Of a DNA stretch of 64,000 bases, positions 1 through 10,090 are shown one piece after another (the first letter of the stretch is position 1; every line of letters starts with the position of its first letter). The DNA lies in contig NW_027445653.1 in the NCBI RefSeq assembly GCF_035582795.1, positions 186,001 to 250,000 on the forward strand. Reading direction: 5' to 3'. The stretch is from Mycteria americana (taxonomy: Eukaryota > Chordata > Aves > Ciconiiformes > Ciconiidae). The position numbers were made by a program, and so were the translations under genes. The notes under the pieces were generated by a model that searched no databases, had not been told where the DNA came from, and was given only the letters and a program-made list of their open reading frames with translations.

Positions 1-109
1 TCTTCTTTGTCTTCACTTTCTTCCAATGACATTGTAACTACCGTACCTCAACATCACATTAAACTGTTCAAGCACTCCTGCAAATTATACTAAATCCAAA
101 ATGCCTTAC

Positions 110-564
110 TGTCCTAGTTTTGGCTGGGATAGTTAAATTTCTTCACAGTAGCTAGTATGGGGCCATGGTTTGGATTTCTGCTGAAAACAGTGCTGACAAT
201 ACAGGGATGTTTTGGTTATTGCTGAGCAGCGCTTACACAGCATCAAGGCCTTTTCTCCTCCTCACATCACAGAGCCAGCGAGTAGGTTGGAGATGCAGAG
301 AAAGTGGGGAGGGGACACACCCCAACTGACCACAGGGACATTCCATACCATATGATGTCATGCTCAGCAATAACCCTGGGGGGGAGGGTGGCAGCGGGGC
401 CACTGCTCAGGGCCTTGCTGACCATCGGTCAGTTGGTGGTGAGCACTTGTTTTCATTTGCATCGCTTGTTTTTCTTGGGTTTTATTTTCCTCTCTCTGTT
501 GGCTTTTTCCTTCTTTTTCAACCCCATCCCACTGGGTTTGGTTATTACCATCGTGTTAATGACA
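110..564 (+). mobile_element. Solo LTR of an avian endogenous retrovirus, left-arm copy
   Basis: It starts with TGTCCTAGTTTTGGCTGGGA, the typical start of a very common avian LTR group, and ends near an ACA. It carries the TATGATGTCATGCTCAG promoter-proximal segment and the T-rich 3' part of that group. No internal retroviral genes flank it, so it is a broken, solo element. The identical insertion in the other arm (37,820-38,273) shows that it predates the arm duplication or was copied by gene conversion. No clear target-site duplication was found. Confidence 0.75.
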
Positions 565-2070
565 CAATAGATCCTGCCAAACCTACAACCTGCAAAACCT
601 GAAGACCAACTTATGCAAGACACATTCCAGAAATTACCATCAGCTCAGAGAAGCACATGTGTCTGTCTTGTTCTGTCCTTGCCAAAACTGCTGGGTGACC
701 TGCCATCAGCCTCAGTGACTCACAGCAGGCAAGACTCTCTCATCTGGCTTAGCTCACATGCAGCTCCGAGGAAAACAGCTCTTTCAGAAAGCCATGCCTT
801 GTGATTTTGGGAAAGTGTTTCAAGGAAATGTCTTTAATAGTCTAGAGTGGTTTAGACTAAGCATGGCAATCTCAATCTAAGTTGTAGCTCTGCCACACAT
901 TACCTATTTTTTTCCCCCTCTTTTCACCAAAAGTCTGGCACTTCTTTCTGACTGCAAGATGAGTTACATGGGGTGTACAGACAGCCCATGGAAAACTGAG
1001 AAATGCGTCTGTGATCACGTCTATCCCCATTCCGTCCCACTCCCACACTCGTTTCACACTCCCTTCCTCGCCAGCAGTCAGGCCTTACGCAGTCTGCACA
1101 TGTACAAGATGCTGACTTCACCAGATACTGCCCCAATCATCTCCTATTTGATTTCTGATCGGCTCAGCTACTGCCACAGCCTTTTCTGGCCTTACGTGCA
1201 GTCTTGCCCATTCTGACCCACTCCGAATGCTCCTACAAGGATCACCTCACTCACTGCCTTAATCGCAACTAAGTCTCCTTAACACCCTGAAGCTGTTGCC
1301 ACCACTTCACACAGTTAATATGGCCTTTCGTGACTTACCCTCCTGCCTCCTGTTATTTCCCACTGACTACCACGATGCCAGCTCCTAAGTACATGCCCTG
1401 AGAGCGGCTTCCACCAAATGGTGGAAAAGAACACTTTTTTTTTTTTTTTTTTAATATGTGCTTTAACCTCACTACAGGACAGGCTCAGAGTCCATGACTA
1501 TGGCTGGTAAAGTCTGTAGCAATACAGAATTGTGTAGCGATGAAAAATACCCACTCCTAGTGGGTTCAGCTCCTTTCAGTTGTTTAAGACAAGGCTTTGG
1601 CTAGAACACAGTCAAGAACATTTAAAAACAGAACTAACCTACACTCCCTCCTGGATTGGCAGCTCTTTCTTCATCACTTCTTTGCCTTTCTTTAGTTCCT
1701 AGGGAGTACGTCTCAAGATTTTCCTGTTTAAAAGAAACAAGAAAGATCAGTCACAAATATACACAAAACCTGCCACTCACATACATGGTGCCCACGCAGT
1801 AGCATCATCAAGGCCCTGCCTATACAGAAATGATGAAATCAATGCACTGGGGAGGAGAGAGGAGGGACAGGTGACAGGGCCCCGGGGTGATGGAATTTGG
1901 CAATGGACTTTGAGGGTGTGGAGAGGAAAACTGGCAGCTCTTACACCCCAGGAGGTGTCATTCTCAATTCCAATACCCAAAATGCATCATGATGTTCCAA
2001 GCCGGAGTAGTCAAAAGGACTCAACAAGATGATGAACACAACTGCACATTCACAAGGGATGGCATTAGAT
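565..2070. other. Outer arm sequence without a recognised gene
   Basis: About 1.5 kb shared with 36,310-37,820. It contains a T homopolymer at about 1,437-1,452, and the adjoining sequence (about 1,440-1,590) recurs a third time, inverted, in the spacer at 15,765-15,925. Apart from a weak candidate exon (separate entry) no coding signal stands out; the short open frames show no family resemblance. Confidence 0.5.
1639..1723 (-). other. Candidate 85-nt exon, shared by both arms
   Basis: On the minus strand a pyrimidine-rich acceptor (TTTCTTTTAAACAG) precedes an 85-nt open segment whose frame reads ENLETYSLGTKERQR and onward, rich in charged residues. It ends at a GTTAGT donor, which is a weak match. 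The other arm has the same segment at 36,665-36,749 with the same length and open frame. No start codon, neighbouring exon or family match was found, so this may be chance. Confidence 0.22.
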
Positions 2071-2072
2071 GA

Positions 2073-2240
2073 CACAAATTTTGTGTGCTCGGGACCAGCA
2101 CATACCTGCTAAGGCCAAGCGGCCCCACCCCTCCTTTGTATGCTCAGGGTGAGGACATTCCTTATAAGGCCATGCAGCCCCACCCCTCCTTTGTGTGCTC
2201 AGGGCCAGGACACGTATATGAGGCCATACTCACCCACCCC
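2073..2240 (+). promoter_or_regulatory. Tandem CArG/TATA promoter modules of RIMBP3-like copy 1
   Basis: There are three consecutive units of about 55-57 bp, each running roughly CCACCCCTCCTTTGTGTGCT, CAGG, AGGACA, then a TATA-like core and AGGCCAT. The middle unit has CCTTATAAGG at 2,160-2,169, a perfect CC(A/T)6GG CArG box (the serum response factor site), which also works as a TATA-like element. The third has GTATATGAGG. CCACCCC is a KLF/Sp-type motif. The start codon lies about 120-190 bp downstream. The right arm and RIMBP3-like gene 2 have equivalent modules. Function is inferred from motifs only. Confidence 0.6.
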
Positions 2241-2358
2241 TGGCTGATTGCAGACGCTGTCTCCACTCCTGCATGCTCAAGGGAGGCAGCAGCTGCTGAG
2301 AGTGACGTGCAACGTTGGTGGCTGTTGGTGGCAGCGTTTGGTTGCCATCCCCACAGCC

Positions 2359-4410
2359 ATGAGCCGGGACGGTGCAGGACGGGGGCCCGTGGCACGCAGC
2401 CGCCCCTCGCCCCGCCATGGCCTGGCACAGAAGGACGAGCACAAGCGGCAGCTGGAGAGGCTGCGGGCTGAGCTGGAGGCTGAGCAACTCCGCGCCCAAG
2501 AGCTGCGCCGCCACTTCGCTGCTGAAACTCGCGAGCTGAAGGAGGCGGCAGAGCGGGACCGGCAGCTCCTGGCCAAACGGCTGCACTCCAGATGGGAGCA
2601 GCGGCAGGCACGGGAGCTCCAGCGGCTGCGGGAGCTGAACCAGCAGCAGCGGGCGGTGGAGATCCGCCAGCTGCTGCGCTCAAAGGAGGCTGAGCTGCGC
2701 AAGGTGCAGGGGATGCTGCTGCAGCAGCGCGACGATGCCATCCGTCAGGCACAGGACCTGCAGCAGCAGCTGGCCAAGAAGCTGCTGAGAGGAGACTGGA
2801 GCAGCAGCGAGGCCCGCAGGAAGCTCCATGACGTCCTCAGCAAGCTGCGCTGGGAGACCAATGGCAAGCAGGCCGCCCACATCCACCGCCTTGAAGACGA
2901 ACTGCTGCTGCAGAGGAGATGCTTCCTGAACTACATCTTGGAGCGGTTCGAGGGTGAGCAGCCCACCACCGGCAATGAGGCCAGGGCCAAGGCTATGGCC
3001 TGGCACCCCGTGCAGAACCTCCTGGGTACCAGCGCCATCGAGCCCTGCTCTTTGGAGAGCCTCATGGCATCTTCCTCCTGCGATGGAGAAGGGCAGCAGA
3101 AAACCCATGAGGGCTTAAAAGATACTCGCCTCCAGGAGGAAGGGAACAGCATGGAGGTTTTGCTCGAGGCTGTGGGGCAAGACTTGGTGCCGCACTGCTT
3201 GGACTCCCTGCCACAAGGAAGGACTGGCAGCGGGCGGTCTGTGGCAGAGGTGGGTGTTCAGACTGTAGGGCAGCAAGAGGACTGCCTGCCTGGCAGCACT
3301 CACAGCAGGCTGCTGGAGCAGAACGCCCACCTCCAGAGTGCCCTGAAGGACCTCGAGAGGCGATACAATGTCCTTCAAGAGGAGAACTATCTGCTGAGGA
3401 AGGCAAGCTCTCCTGAAGTGCGGGAGAAGTGGGAGAGGCTCAAGCAGAAGACTGTTAAGCTGGGTCTCATTTGCAAGCAGCTGCAAGAAAGAGCCATGCA
3501 ACTGCAGAACATCACTTGCATGATCAATACTCAGGTACCACTGCCCATCCAAAGCTCCACTGAGGAACTGTGTCTGACATCGTTTCCTCAGCAGAGGGCT
3601 GGAGAAAGGGGAGAGCCTGCTGGCACAGGACGAGCTTTGCTGGCACAGGACGAGCAGGATGACTTGTCAGAGAAGGCACCTGAGGAGCTTCAGGCCCAAG
3701 CAGCTGCAGATGAAGAGGGCTCCTCTCATGTGAGCACCCACAGCCCAACTTGTGAGGAGCTACATGTGCAGCTGACAGAGATGACCAATGCAAACACCCC
3801 ACTGGCTGAAGAAAATGCTCGCCTCTGTGGGCAGATGGATTTGACAGAAAGGGCAACTAAGGCGAGTGGCAGAAGAGTGAGATTCTGCCATCCGAACAAA
3901 CGTCTGTCTGCAAACCCAGCTGGAAGAGGCAGAGCACAAACTGAAAGCCATGAGAGAAATGGCAGAAAGAAGTCAAGAGCTGGAGAAGGAACACGAGGAG
4001 ACAAAGTTAGCGCTCCAGAGGAAAGAGGAGGAAGGCGAGCATTTGCAGAGAACCCTCAGACAGAAGTGCACAGGGAACACAAAGATACCCTGCAATTCTT
4101 TCGAGCCCAGGTGGCTGAACAGAATGATCGGTGTCAGAAGCCAAAGGAACACCACCAGCAGCTATTTCAGGAACTTGAACGGCTGGAAAGAGAAAGATCC
4201 AACCGTATCATTTCCAGGCGGCACCAGGCTATGCCGGGAGTAGACAAGGAGTCCATCGTCCTGGAGGCTATGAGAAAACAACCAGCAGAGCTTCAACCAT
4301 TCATAGCTCCATACAGCTATGATCCTTTCGATGGTCCCAATGAGCGGCCTGGACTAGAGGCTTCCTCTAGTTGCTGGACAATGTTTTTACGTCTTTGGAG
4401 ATGTGGATGA
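2359..4410 (+). CDS. RIMBP3-like coiled-coil protein, copy 1 (long form, frame-damaged 3' half)
   Basis: A single-exon frame of 683 residues from the ATG at 2,359, chosen because all three copies share this N-terminus (MSRDGAGRGPVARS here); an in-frame ATG at 2,248 lies in the promoter modules. Residues about 25-190 are a strong Glu/Arg/Leu/Gln coiled coil (LERLRAELEAEQLRAQEL, ELQRLRELNQQQR). A second coil at about 310-390 includes SRLLEQNAHLQ. RIM-binding proteins are synaptic, and in mammals also manchette, scaffolds with coiled coils, SH3 and FN3 domains. Near 3,870-4,060 the frame has slipped: the next frame (offset +1) reads LEEAEHKLKAMREMAERSQE, typical of the family, while the open frame is atypical. 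The frame returns at QTEVHREHKDTLQFFRAQ and ends within an SH3 domain. The lack of introns matches RIMBP3 or a retrocopy. The N-terminal coil could be expressed; the 3' half looks pseudogenic. Confidence 0.6.
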   Translation: MSRDGAGRGPVARSRPSPRHGLAQKDEHKRQLERLRAELEAEQLRAQELRRHFAAETRELKEAAERDRQLLAKRLHSRWEQRQARELQRLRELNQQQRAVEIRQLLRSKEAELRKVQGMLLQQRDDAIRQAQDLQQQLAKKLLRGDWSSSEARRKLHDVLSKLRWETNGKQAAHIHRLEDELLLQRRCFLNYILERFEGEQPTTGNEARAKAMAWHPVQNLLGTSAIEPCSLESLMASSSCDGEGQQKTHEGLKDTRLQEEGNSMEVLLEAVGQDLVPHCLDSLPQGRTGSGRSVAEVGVQTVGQQEDCLPGSTHSRLLEQNAHLQSALKDLERRYNVLQEENYLLRKASSPEVREKWERLKQKTVKLGLICKQLQERAMQLQNITCMINTQVPLPIQSSTEELCLTSFPQQRAGERGEPAGTGRALLAQDEQDDLSEKAPEELQAQAAADEEGSSHVSTHSPTCEELHVQLTEMTNANTPLAEENARLCGQMDLTERATKASGRRVRFCHPNKRLSANPAGRGRAQTESHERNGRKKSRAGEGTRGDKVSAPEERGGRRAFAENPQTEVHREHKDTLQFFRAQVAEQNDRCQKPKEHHQQLFQELERLERERSNRIISRRHQAMPGVDKESIVLEAMRKQPAELQPFIAPYSYDPFDGPNERPGLEASSSCWTMFLRLWRCG

Positions 4411-4532
4411 AGACAGATGGTATGTGGGAGAGCTGACCGAGGGGCACAAGAGGATTTGTCCCCTCTAATCTTGTTGAAGAAGTTTCAAATGACGACATGA
4501 TGACACCAGAGTCTCCAGAGACAAGTGGATGA
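4300..4532 (+). pseudogene. Remnant of the first RIMBP-type SH3 domain (copy 1)
   Basis: The open frame reaches FIAPYSYDPFDGPNERP, the start of a RIM-binding-protein SH3 domain, and then leaves frame at about 4,360. The adjacent frame continues with [19 protein letters not shown] and, after one further extra base, [17 protein letters not shown], ending at a TGA at 4,530-4,532. The ALYDY-like, GD-DEDG-like and VPSN motifs are diagnostic of SH3 domains in this family. FN3 repeats and C-terminal SH3 domains are absent. At least two frame breaks lie in this stretch, and the right arm appears to share them, so they predate the arm duplication. Confidence 0.7.
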
Positions 4533-6065
4533 TGTCTGTCCTGTCTTATAATACCTTCTTCTTAAATCTTTTCTCAACTATCGCTCTGTGTAATCTCACT
4601 CTGTATCCTGTGTGTATGTGAACTGCAAGGATTCTGTGCCAGCTACTGGGGGGCTGGCGTGGGTGGATGGGTGCCAGCTACTGGGGTCAAGCAGGGGGTG
4701 TAGGCAGCCCTGGCTTGTGGTGCCAGCTACTGGCGTGGGTCCCAGTGCAGCTGGTGGAGTGAGTGGGGGGTCTCAGTGCAGCTACTGCAGGGAGTGGGGG
4801 TCTTGGCCACCAGGCACTGGGGCAGGAACAGTGTGTGTTACCGGCGTGAGTGAGGCGAGTGGGAGGCGCTGTGAGTGTCTGCATCTTCCCCAAACCTGGT
4901 GTGCATGGGGTGTGCGTGTGCATTCACCAGCAAACTTCAGGCTGGACCAGCTGGTGACTCGGGGGGCCTCAGCTCTGGGCTGGGGTATCAGGCAGCAAAG
5001 GGTCCGTGCTGGCACCTGGGGAGATGGGCGAGTGTGGGCTGCCTGCAGGACAAATGGGTGAGTGCTGCTTGTTTTAGGGAGCTCCAAGATGGACCAGCCA
5101 GTGAGTAGGGGACCTGTGGGGTGGGTCAGAGGGTCGAGATCTGGGCAGGGGTACTGGGGGGACAGAAGGACCATGTCAGTACGCAAGGAATCTCTGACTG
5201 TGCGTATGCTTGTGAACCTAGAGAGTGTCATGTGTGTGCCTGCACTGGTGACCTCCTATCTCTGCCAGCCCAAGAGGAGGAGGGGACGTGGCTGTCTGTC
5301 TCTGTGGTTTATGTGAGTCCTGCCTTGTGTGTCTGTGTGTGTGTGTGCATCTCTGGGTGCACACTCAGCTTCACTACAAGTCCCACGTGCAAGCAGGAAA
5401 GTGGTAGCTGCATCCCTCAGCCTGGGCAAAGACCTCTGGTCCTCAGGCACCAGGCTGGGCTCCAGGAGATGGGCAGGACCATACTGAGGACAAACCACGC
5501 TTTTGGAATCCGTCTCTCTCCACTGTGCCTCTGAGAGCCTGCCCTCTCAACCATCACAGATCATCTCCCTCTGATAACTGAGGGAGATACTGACTGAGGA
5601 GATATTGCACAGCAGAAGCTGGCACCTCTTCAGACCCCCTGACAGCCACGTGTGACCCCTCAGCCCTGCACGCCGTCCAAGCTCTGCTCTTGCAACAACA
5701 TACACAGCCAAATTTGCCAGAGCAGAGCACCAGTCCCCTAAACAATGCACCTCTCTGCTGCCCCGGCCCTGCTTGGGAGGGACTGACAAAAGGCGTGCGG
5801 CTACAAGGAGAACAAACCTCACACAGTGGAAAAAACAAACCCGAGAGCCATGTGGAAGGAGTCCTGGGAGGAAGATGAGCTGGCACTCTCTTCCCTGGAC
5901 AAAGAAAACAACATGGGGGAAACCTGGCAGTACAAAAGAACAGCAAAAATGAAAAACAAAAAAGAAGTCTTCATACAAAGAAAAACAAATGAAGGAGGTA
6001 GCTGCAGCTGTTCTGTGGCTAGCAGGTGAGGAACCTCCTCCAGAGGAGAAAAACTGCCAGGAAAA
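4533..6065. other. 3' flank of RIMBP3-like copy 1; GC-rich, with a TG microsatellite
   Basis: Begins with sequence also found after RIMBP3-like gene 2 (TATCCTGTGTGTATGTGAAC, here near 4,600 and at about 14,126), so it is ancestral 3' flank. It is full of CAGCTACTGG/CAGCTGGTGA motifs and has a short TG run at about 5,327-5,349 whose right-arm counterpart is longer. At 5,989 an ATG opens MKEVAAAVLWLAG, hydrophobic like a signal peptide, with a GTGAGG donor-like site at 6,027. No confident gene. Confidence 0.45.
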
Positions 6066-6069
6066 ACTG

Positions 6070-6680
6070 CCTGGTGGGTGGGTCTGTGGGGGCTACCCTG
6101 GGTATCAGCTGTTTCCAGAGGAGGCCAAAAGACTCTGGGAGATGTGGGGAGGAGTCCAGGGAGCTACTGGGATGGATCTGCCTCCACCATACAGAAAATT
6201 TCTCGGGTAGCTACCTTGGAGGAGTCTGGGGCTTCTACCCGTGATTTCAGCTCTCTCCAGATGAAACCTGGGAGGAGACCCAGAGAGCTACCAGACAGGG
6301 CAACTGTCTCCAACATGGACAAAATGCCTCGCGTAGCTACCTTGGAGGAATCTGGGGCTGCTACATGGGACTTCAGCTGTCTCCAGGGCAGACCAAAACA
6401 TTCCGGAGCACTTTGGGAGGAGTCCCAGGGAGCTTACGGGCATGGACCTGCCTCCATGGACAAAACTCCTCAAGTAGCTACCCTGGAGCCGTCTGGGGCT
6501 GCTTCCTGGTCCTTCAGTTCTGTCCACAAGAGGCCAAAAGGTTCAGGGAGATTCCTGGGAAAGGTTCTGAGGAGGTGACAGGCATGGACCTGGCCCTAAC
6601 ATGGACAAAACCAATCATCTAGCGACGTGTGTGGAGTCTGGGGCTGCTACCTGGGACTTCAGCAGGGCCCCTGTGTGCAT
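6070..6680. repeat. 144-bp satellite, left-arm short block
   Basis: About four units of a tandem repeat of roughly 144 bp. Each contains GGAGGAGTCTGGGGCTGCTAC, a TTCAGCTGTCTCC segment, GGCCAAAA, GGGAGCTAC, CATGGACCTGCCTCCA and ATGGACAAAA. The same satellite recurs at 7,915-9,075 and, reverse-complemented, at 29,465-30,610, 31,865-32,470 and 40,720-42,660. The period near 144 bp (48 codons) leaves several frames open over more than one unit. Confidence 0.85.
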
Positions 6681-6974
6681 GGTATTAACGCACCTAGAAT
6701 ACACTTTTCAGCTCAGGCTGAGGGTAAATCCTCAAATGCCCTTTCTCCACATATCCAATATTGCCCTGGCAGTTGTGTAAATAGGGTAGTATAATCTTCA
6801 AATACATCTGGGGCATGTGAATTATTTCCTGTGAAAGGGTTAGCATGTGCTGGATTTGGTTGTTTAGGGAAAGCAGTAAGGTACGGACCCAGCCTAGATG
6901 AATCAGAGCAATCAGGGCCCTATAGGCCCATAGTGGAAACCAAAAGTTTATGTTTATCTTTATTTCCAATTACC

Positions 6975-7905
6975 TTTAGCAATGGTATCTGCATCTGCAA
7001 TGGTATCTGCTTTGGGGAGTTGCAGACGACAGTACAGTTGCACCCATAGCACTGCAGATGCAGATACCTTTGCAGGTGGCGTTGCAGGATCAAATACCAT
7101 TGCAGGCACCATTTCAGCTGCACAGACCACTGCTGATAACCCTGCAGATGCCATTGGCCAAGCAAATTGCCCTGCAGGTGCAGGTACCACTGCAGCTGAA
7201 GAAACCAGTGCAGGTGCCATGGCAGATGCAGAGGCCCTGGCAGATACTGATAGCATTACGCATACCGATGCAGATACCAATGCCATTGCAGATGCCACTA
7301 CCACTGCTGTCACAGATCCTGATACCGGTACAGAGACAGTCACACCGATACCGAGACCGGTAGTGGTACAGAGACACTAGAGATACCCTTGCTGACGCTA
7401 TTTCAGCTAGCGAGGGAATTACACGCAGACACGCACAACCCAAACCCACCTGCACATACACAACCCACTGCAAGATACACACACCACAAGCAATGCAGAT
7501 ACAGTTTCAGGTACAGTTACGGCTCCCAGTAGAGGCACAGCTACTGGCACCACCAGAAATACAGCTACCGCTACCATCACAGAGACCAAGGCAATTACAG
7601 GCATAGATTCACACTGAAATTCCCACAGAATTGCAGATGCAGCCACAACATAGACACAATTCCAGATACAGGAGCAATTGCACATACAATTAAGGATACC
7701 TCAACAGTCACACATTCAAGCGCATGCTCAATTACCCAAACAACAGCAGATACAGCAAGTGACACCATCACCGACTGAGGTCACTTGACAGACAGAGGGA
7801 CCATTGCACAGAAAGGCACTGCTACAAACACAGCTACCGTTACACACAGGTGTGCTGTTACAGGGAGAGGTACAGCTAAATTCTACAGGTAACTACACAG
7901 ACAGT
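6975..7905. repeat. Degenerate short-period array (GCAGATACC-like), left arm
   Basis: About 0.9 kb built from variants of CAGATGCAGATACC, GCAGGTACC, CATTGCAG and CACAGATAC, with an underlying step of about 6 bp. It is diverged but clearly non-random and reads as a peptide rich in Ala, Thr and Asp in one frame. It separates two blocks of the 144-bp satellite. The right-arm copy lies at 30,640-31,560. The 295 bp between 6,680 and 6,975 show nothing recognisable. Confidence 0.75.
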
Positions 7906-7914
7906 CACCCAGAG

Positions 7915-9075
7915 GGACTTGAGCTATACCCAGGATCAGCCAAAACAATCCACATCTGCCTGCTAGGAGTCCCCCAGAGCTACGGGGCATGGCCCTGCCT
8001 CCAACATAGACAAAACTCCACGGGTTGCATCTTTGGAGGAGTCCGGGGCTGCTACCTGCGCAATTCAGCTTTCTCTAGAGGAAACCAACACACTCCTGGA
8101 CATGCCTGGGAGACTTCCTGGAGAGCTCCTAGGAATGCACCTTCCTCGAAGACATGCAAAGTTCTTCGCGTAGTTAACTTGGACAACTCTGGGGCTGCTA
8201 CCTGAGAGGAGTCCCGGAGTGCTACCAGCATGGACCTGCTTCCAACAGGAAAAAAACTCTTCAGGGAACTACTTAGGAGGAGTCTGGGGCTGCTACCCAT
8301 GACTTCGGCTGTCTCCTGAGGAAGCCAAAACACTCTTGGAGATGTCAGGGAGGAGCCCCGGGGAGACACTGGCCAGGGACCTGCCTCAAATACCAAAAAA
8401 CTTTTCACATAGCTCCCTAGGAGGAGTCTGGGGCTGCTACCTGAGACGGGAGCTATATCCAGGACAGGCCAAAACACTCCAAATCTGCTGGGTGAGAGTC
8501 CCAGAGAGCTACAGGGCATGGAAGTGCCTCCAACATTGACAAAATTCCTCAGCTTGCTTCCTTGGAGGAGTCTGTGCATACTACCTGCCAAATTCAGCTC
8601 TCTCCAGGGGAGGCCAAAACAATCCGCAGCTGTCTGGAACAAGTCCCAGGGAGCTACCGGCAATGGACCTTCCTCCAAATTGAATAAAATGCCTTGGCTA
8701 GGAACCTTGGAGAAGGCTGGGGCTGCTACCCAGGATTTCAGCTGTCTCCCGAGGAGGCCAACACGCTCCTGGAGATGCTTGGGAGAGGACCCAGGGAGCA
8801 ACAGGGCATGGACCTGCCCCAACATAGACAAAACACCTTGAGCAGCTACCTTGGAGAAGCCTGGAGATGCTTCCTGGGATTTCAGGCTTCTCCACATGAG
8901 GCCAAGAAAATCCTGGTCATTCCTGGCAGAATTCCCAGGGAGCTACTGAGCAGGGACTTTCCTCCCACATCAACAATGCTTTTTGCGCAGCAACATTCCA
9001 AGACTCTGGGGCTGCTACCTGGGAACTCACCTGCCTCCACTGGAAACCAGTATGTCCCTTCAGCTGCCTGGGAGG
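7915..9075. repeat. 144-bp satellite, left-arm main block
   Basis: Anchor GGGCTGCTAC (or its variant) recurs at about 8,045, 8,192, 8,287, 8,431, 8,574, 8,719, 8,863 and 9,008. Spacing is 143-147 bp apart from one 95-bp deleted unit, giving about eight units. The minus strand is open for 281 codons (8,052-8,897) with a 48-residue periodic peptide containing GSSPRLLLGSYVKSF-type motifs. No promoter or start context supports translation. Confidence 0.88.
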
Positions 9076-9079
9076 AGGT

Positions 9080-10090
9080 GTATGACATCACAGGCACCTG
9101 CACCAGCCAGCTGCATTCTCCTGCCCTGTCAACTACTCAGCCATCAGGGACATGAGAAGCAGCTGCACAGGGCAGGGGCCTGCTCCAAACTGTCATCTGC
9201 TTGGGATCCTGGGACATCATAAGCACCTGCACCAGCCAGCTGCATTCTCCTGCCCTATCACTACAGTGCCACCAGTGACATCACAAACAGCTGCACAACC
9301 CAGGGGCCTACTCCTTCTCTACCACCTATTCAGGCCCATGTGACATCACAAGCAAATGACGAAGCCAGGTGCATGCTCCTGCCCTATCACCTAGTCAGCC
9401 ACCTATGACATCACAAGCACCTGCACATGCCGGGGTCCCACTCCGCACCTATTGGCTACTCATCTAACACTGCCCTCCCAGGAACCTGAAGAAGTCAGGG
9501 GCCTGCTTCTGCCCTATCACCTCATCAGCCAGCAGTTACATCACAAGCAGCCGCAGAAGCCACGTGCCTACTCCTGCCCTATTACCTACTCAGCCACATA
9601 TGACATCAGAAGCACCTGCACAAGCCAGCTGCAGGCACCTGCCATAATTGATGCAGAGCCACCAGTGACATCACAAGCAGGTGGACAAGCCTGCTGCACA
9701 CTCCTGGCCTATCAGCTACTCAGCCAGCAGTGACAACATGAGCAGCGGCACAACCCAGGCAGGGGCCTGCTCCTGCCCCTGCCCTAGCACCTAGGGAGGT
9801 GCCTATGACCTCACAAGTAGCTGCACAACCCAGGGTCCTGCTCCTGCCTTATCACCCCTTCAGGCACATGTGACACCACAAACGCACCAACAAGCCAGCT
9901 GCCTCCTTCTACCCTATCACCTACTCATCCACCCATGACATCACAAGCACCACCACAAGCCAGGGGCCTATTCCGAACTTATCACCTGCTCCGCTTCCTA
10001 TGACCTCACTAGCATCTGGACAGGCCAGGGGCCTGCTCCTGCCCTATCAGCTCCTCAGACACCTCTGACCTCACAACCACCTGCACAGCA
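9080..10090. repeat. 65-bp tandem array with a TGACATCA core, left arm
   Basis: The core TGACATCA (or TGACCTCA, TGACACCA) sits at 9,083, 9,276, 9,341, 9,406, 9,601, 9,666, 9,806, 9,871, 9,936, 10,001 and 10,066, with further weaker copies between. Most steps are exactly 65 bp or a multiple of it. The rest of the unit reads roughly CAAGCACCTGCACAAGCCAG then CTGCTCCTGCCCTATCACCT. The core is one transition away from the CRE palindrome TGACGTCA. The right-arm copy lies at 28,430-29,455. Confidence 0.88.

Noticed and set aside
1437-1452. T homopolymer as the tail of a processed pseudogene
   Set aside because: No upstream gene-like sequence and no target-site duplication; a simple homopolymer whose length varies between arms.
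2162-2752. 196-codon minus-strand frame opposite the RIMBP3-like coil (and similar ones at 12,833-13,471 and 35,632-36,158)
   Set aside because: These are Ala/Ser/Pro/Cys-rich shadows of a GC-rich coiled-coil gene in antisense frames, with no domain and no promoter.
6982-7380. Ala/Thr-rich frame of 132 codons over the short-period array
   Set aside because: It is an artefact of a low-complexity repeat with few stop-forming words; several frames on both strands are equally open.
7000-10090. CRISPR-like array
   Set aside because: Tandem units are contiguous and diverged, without identical repeats separated by unique spacers, and the genome is vertebrate.
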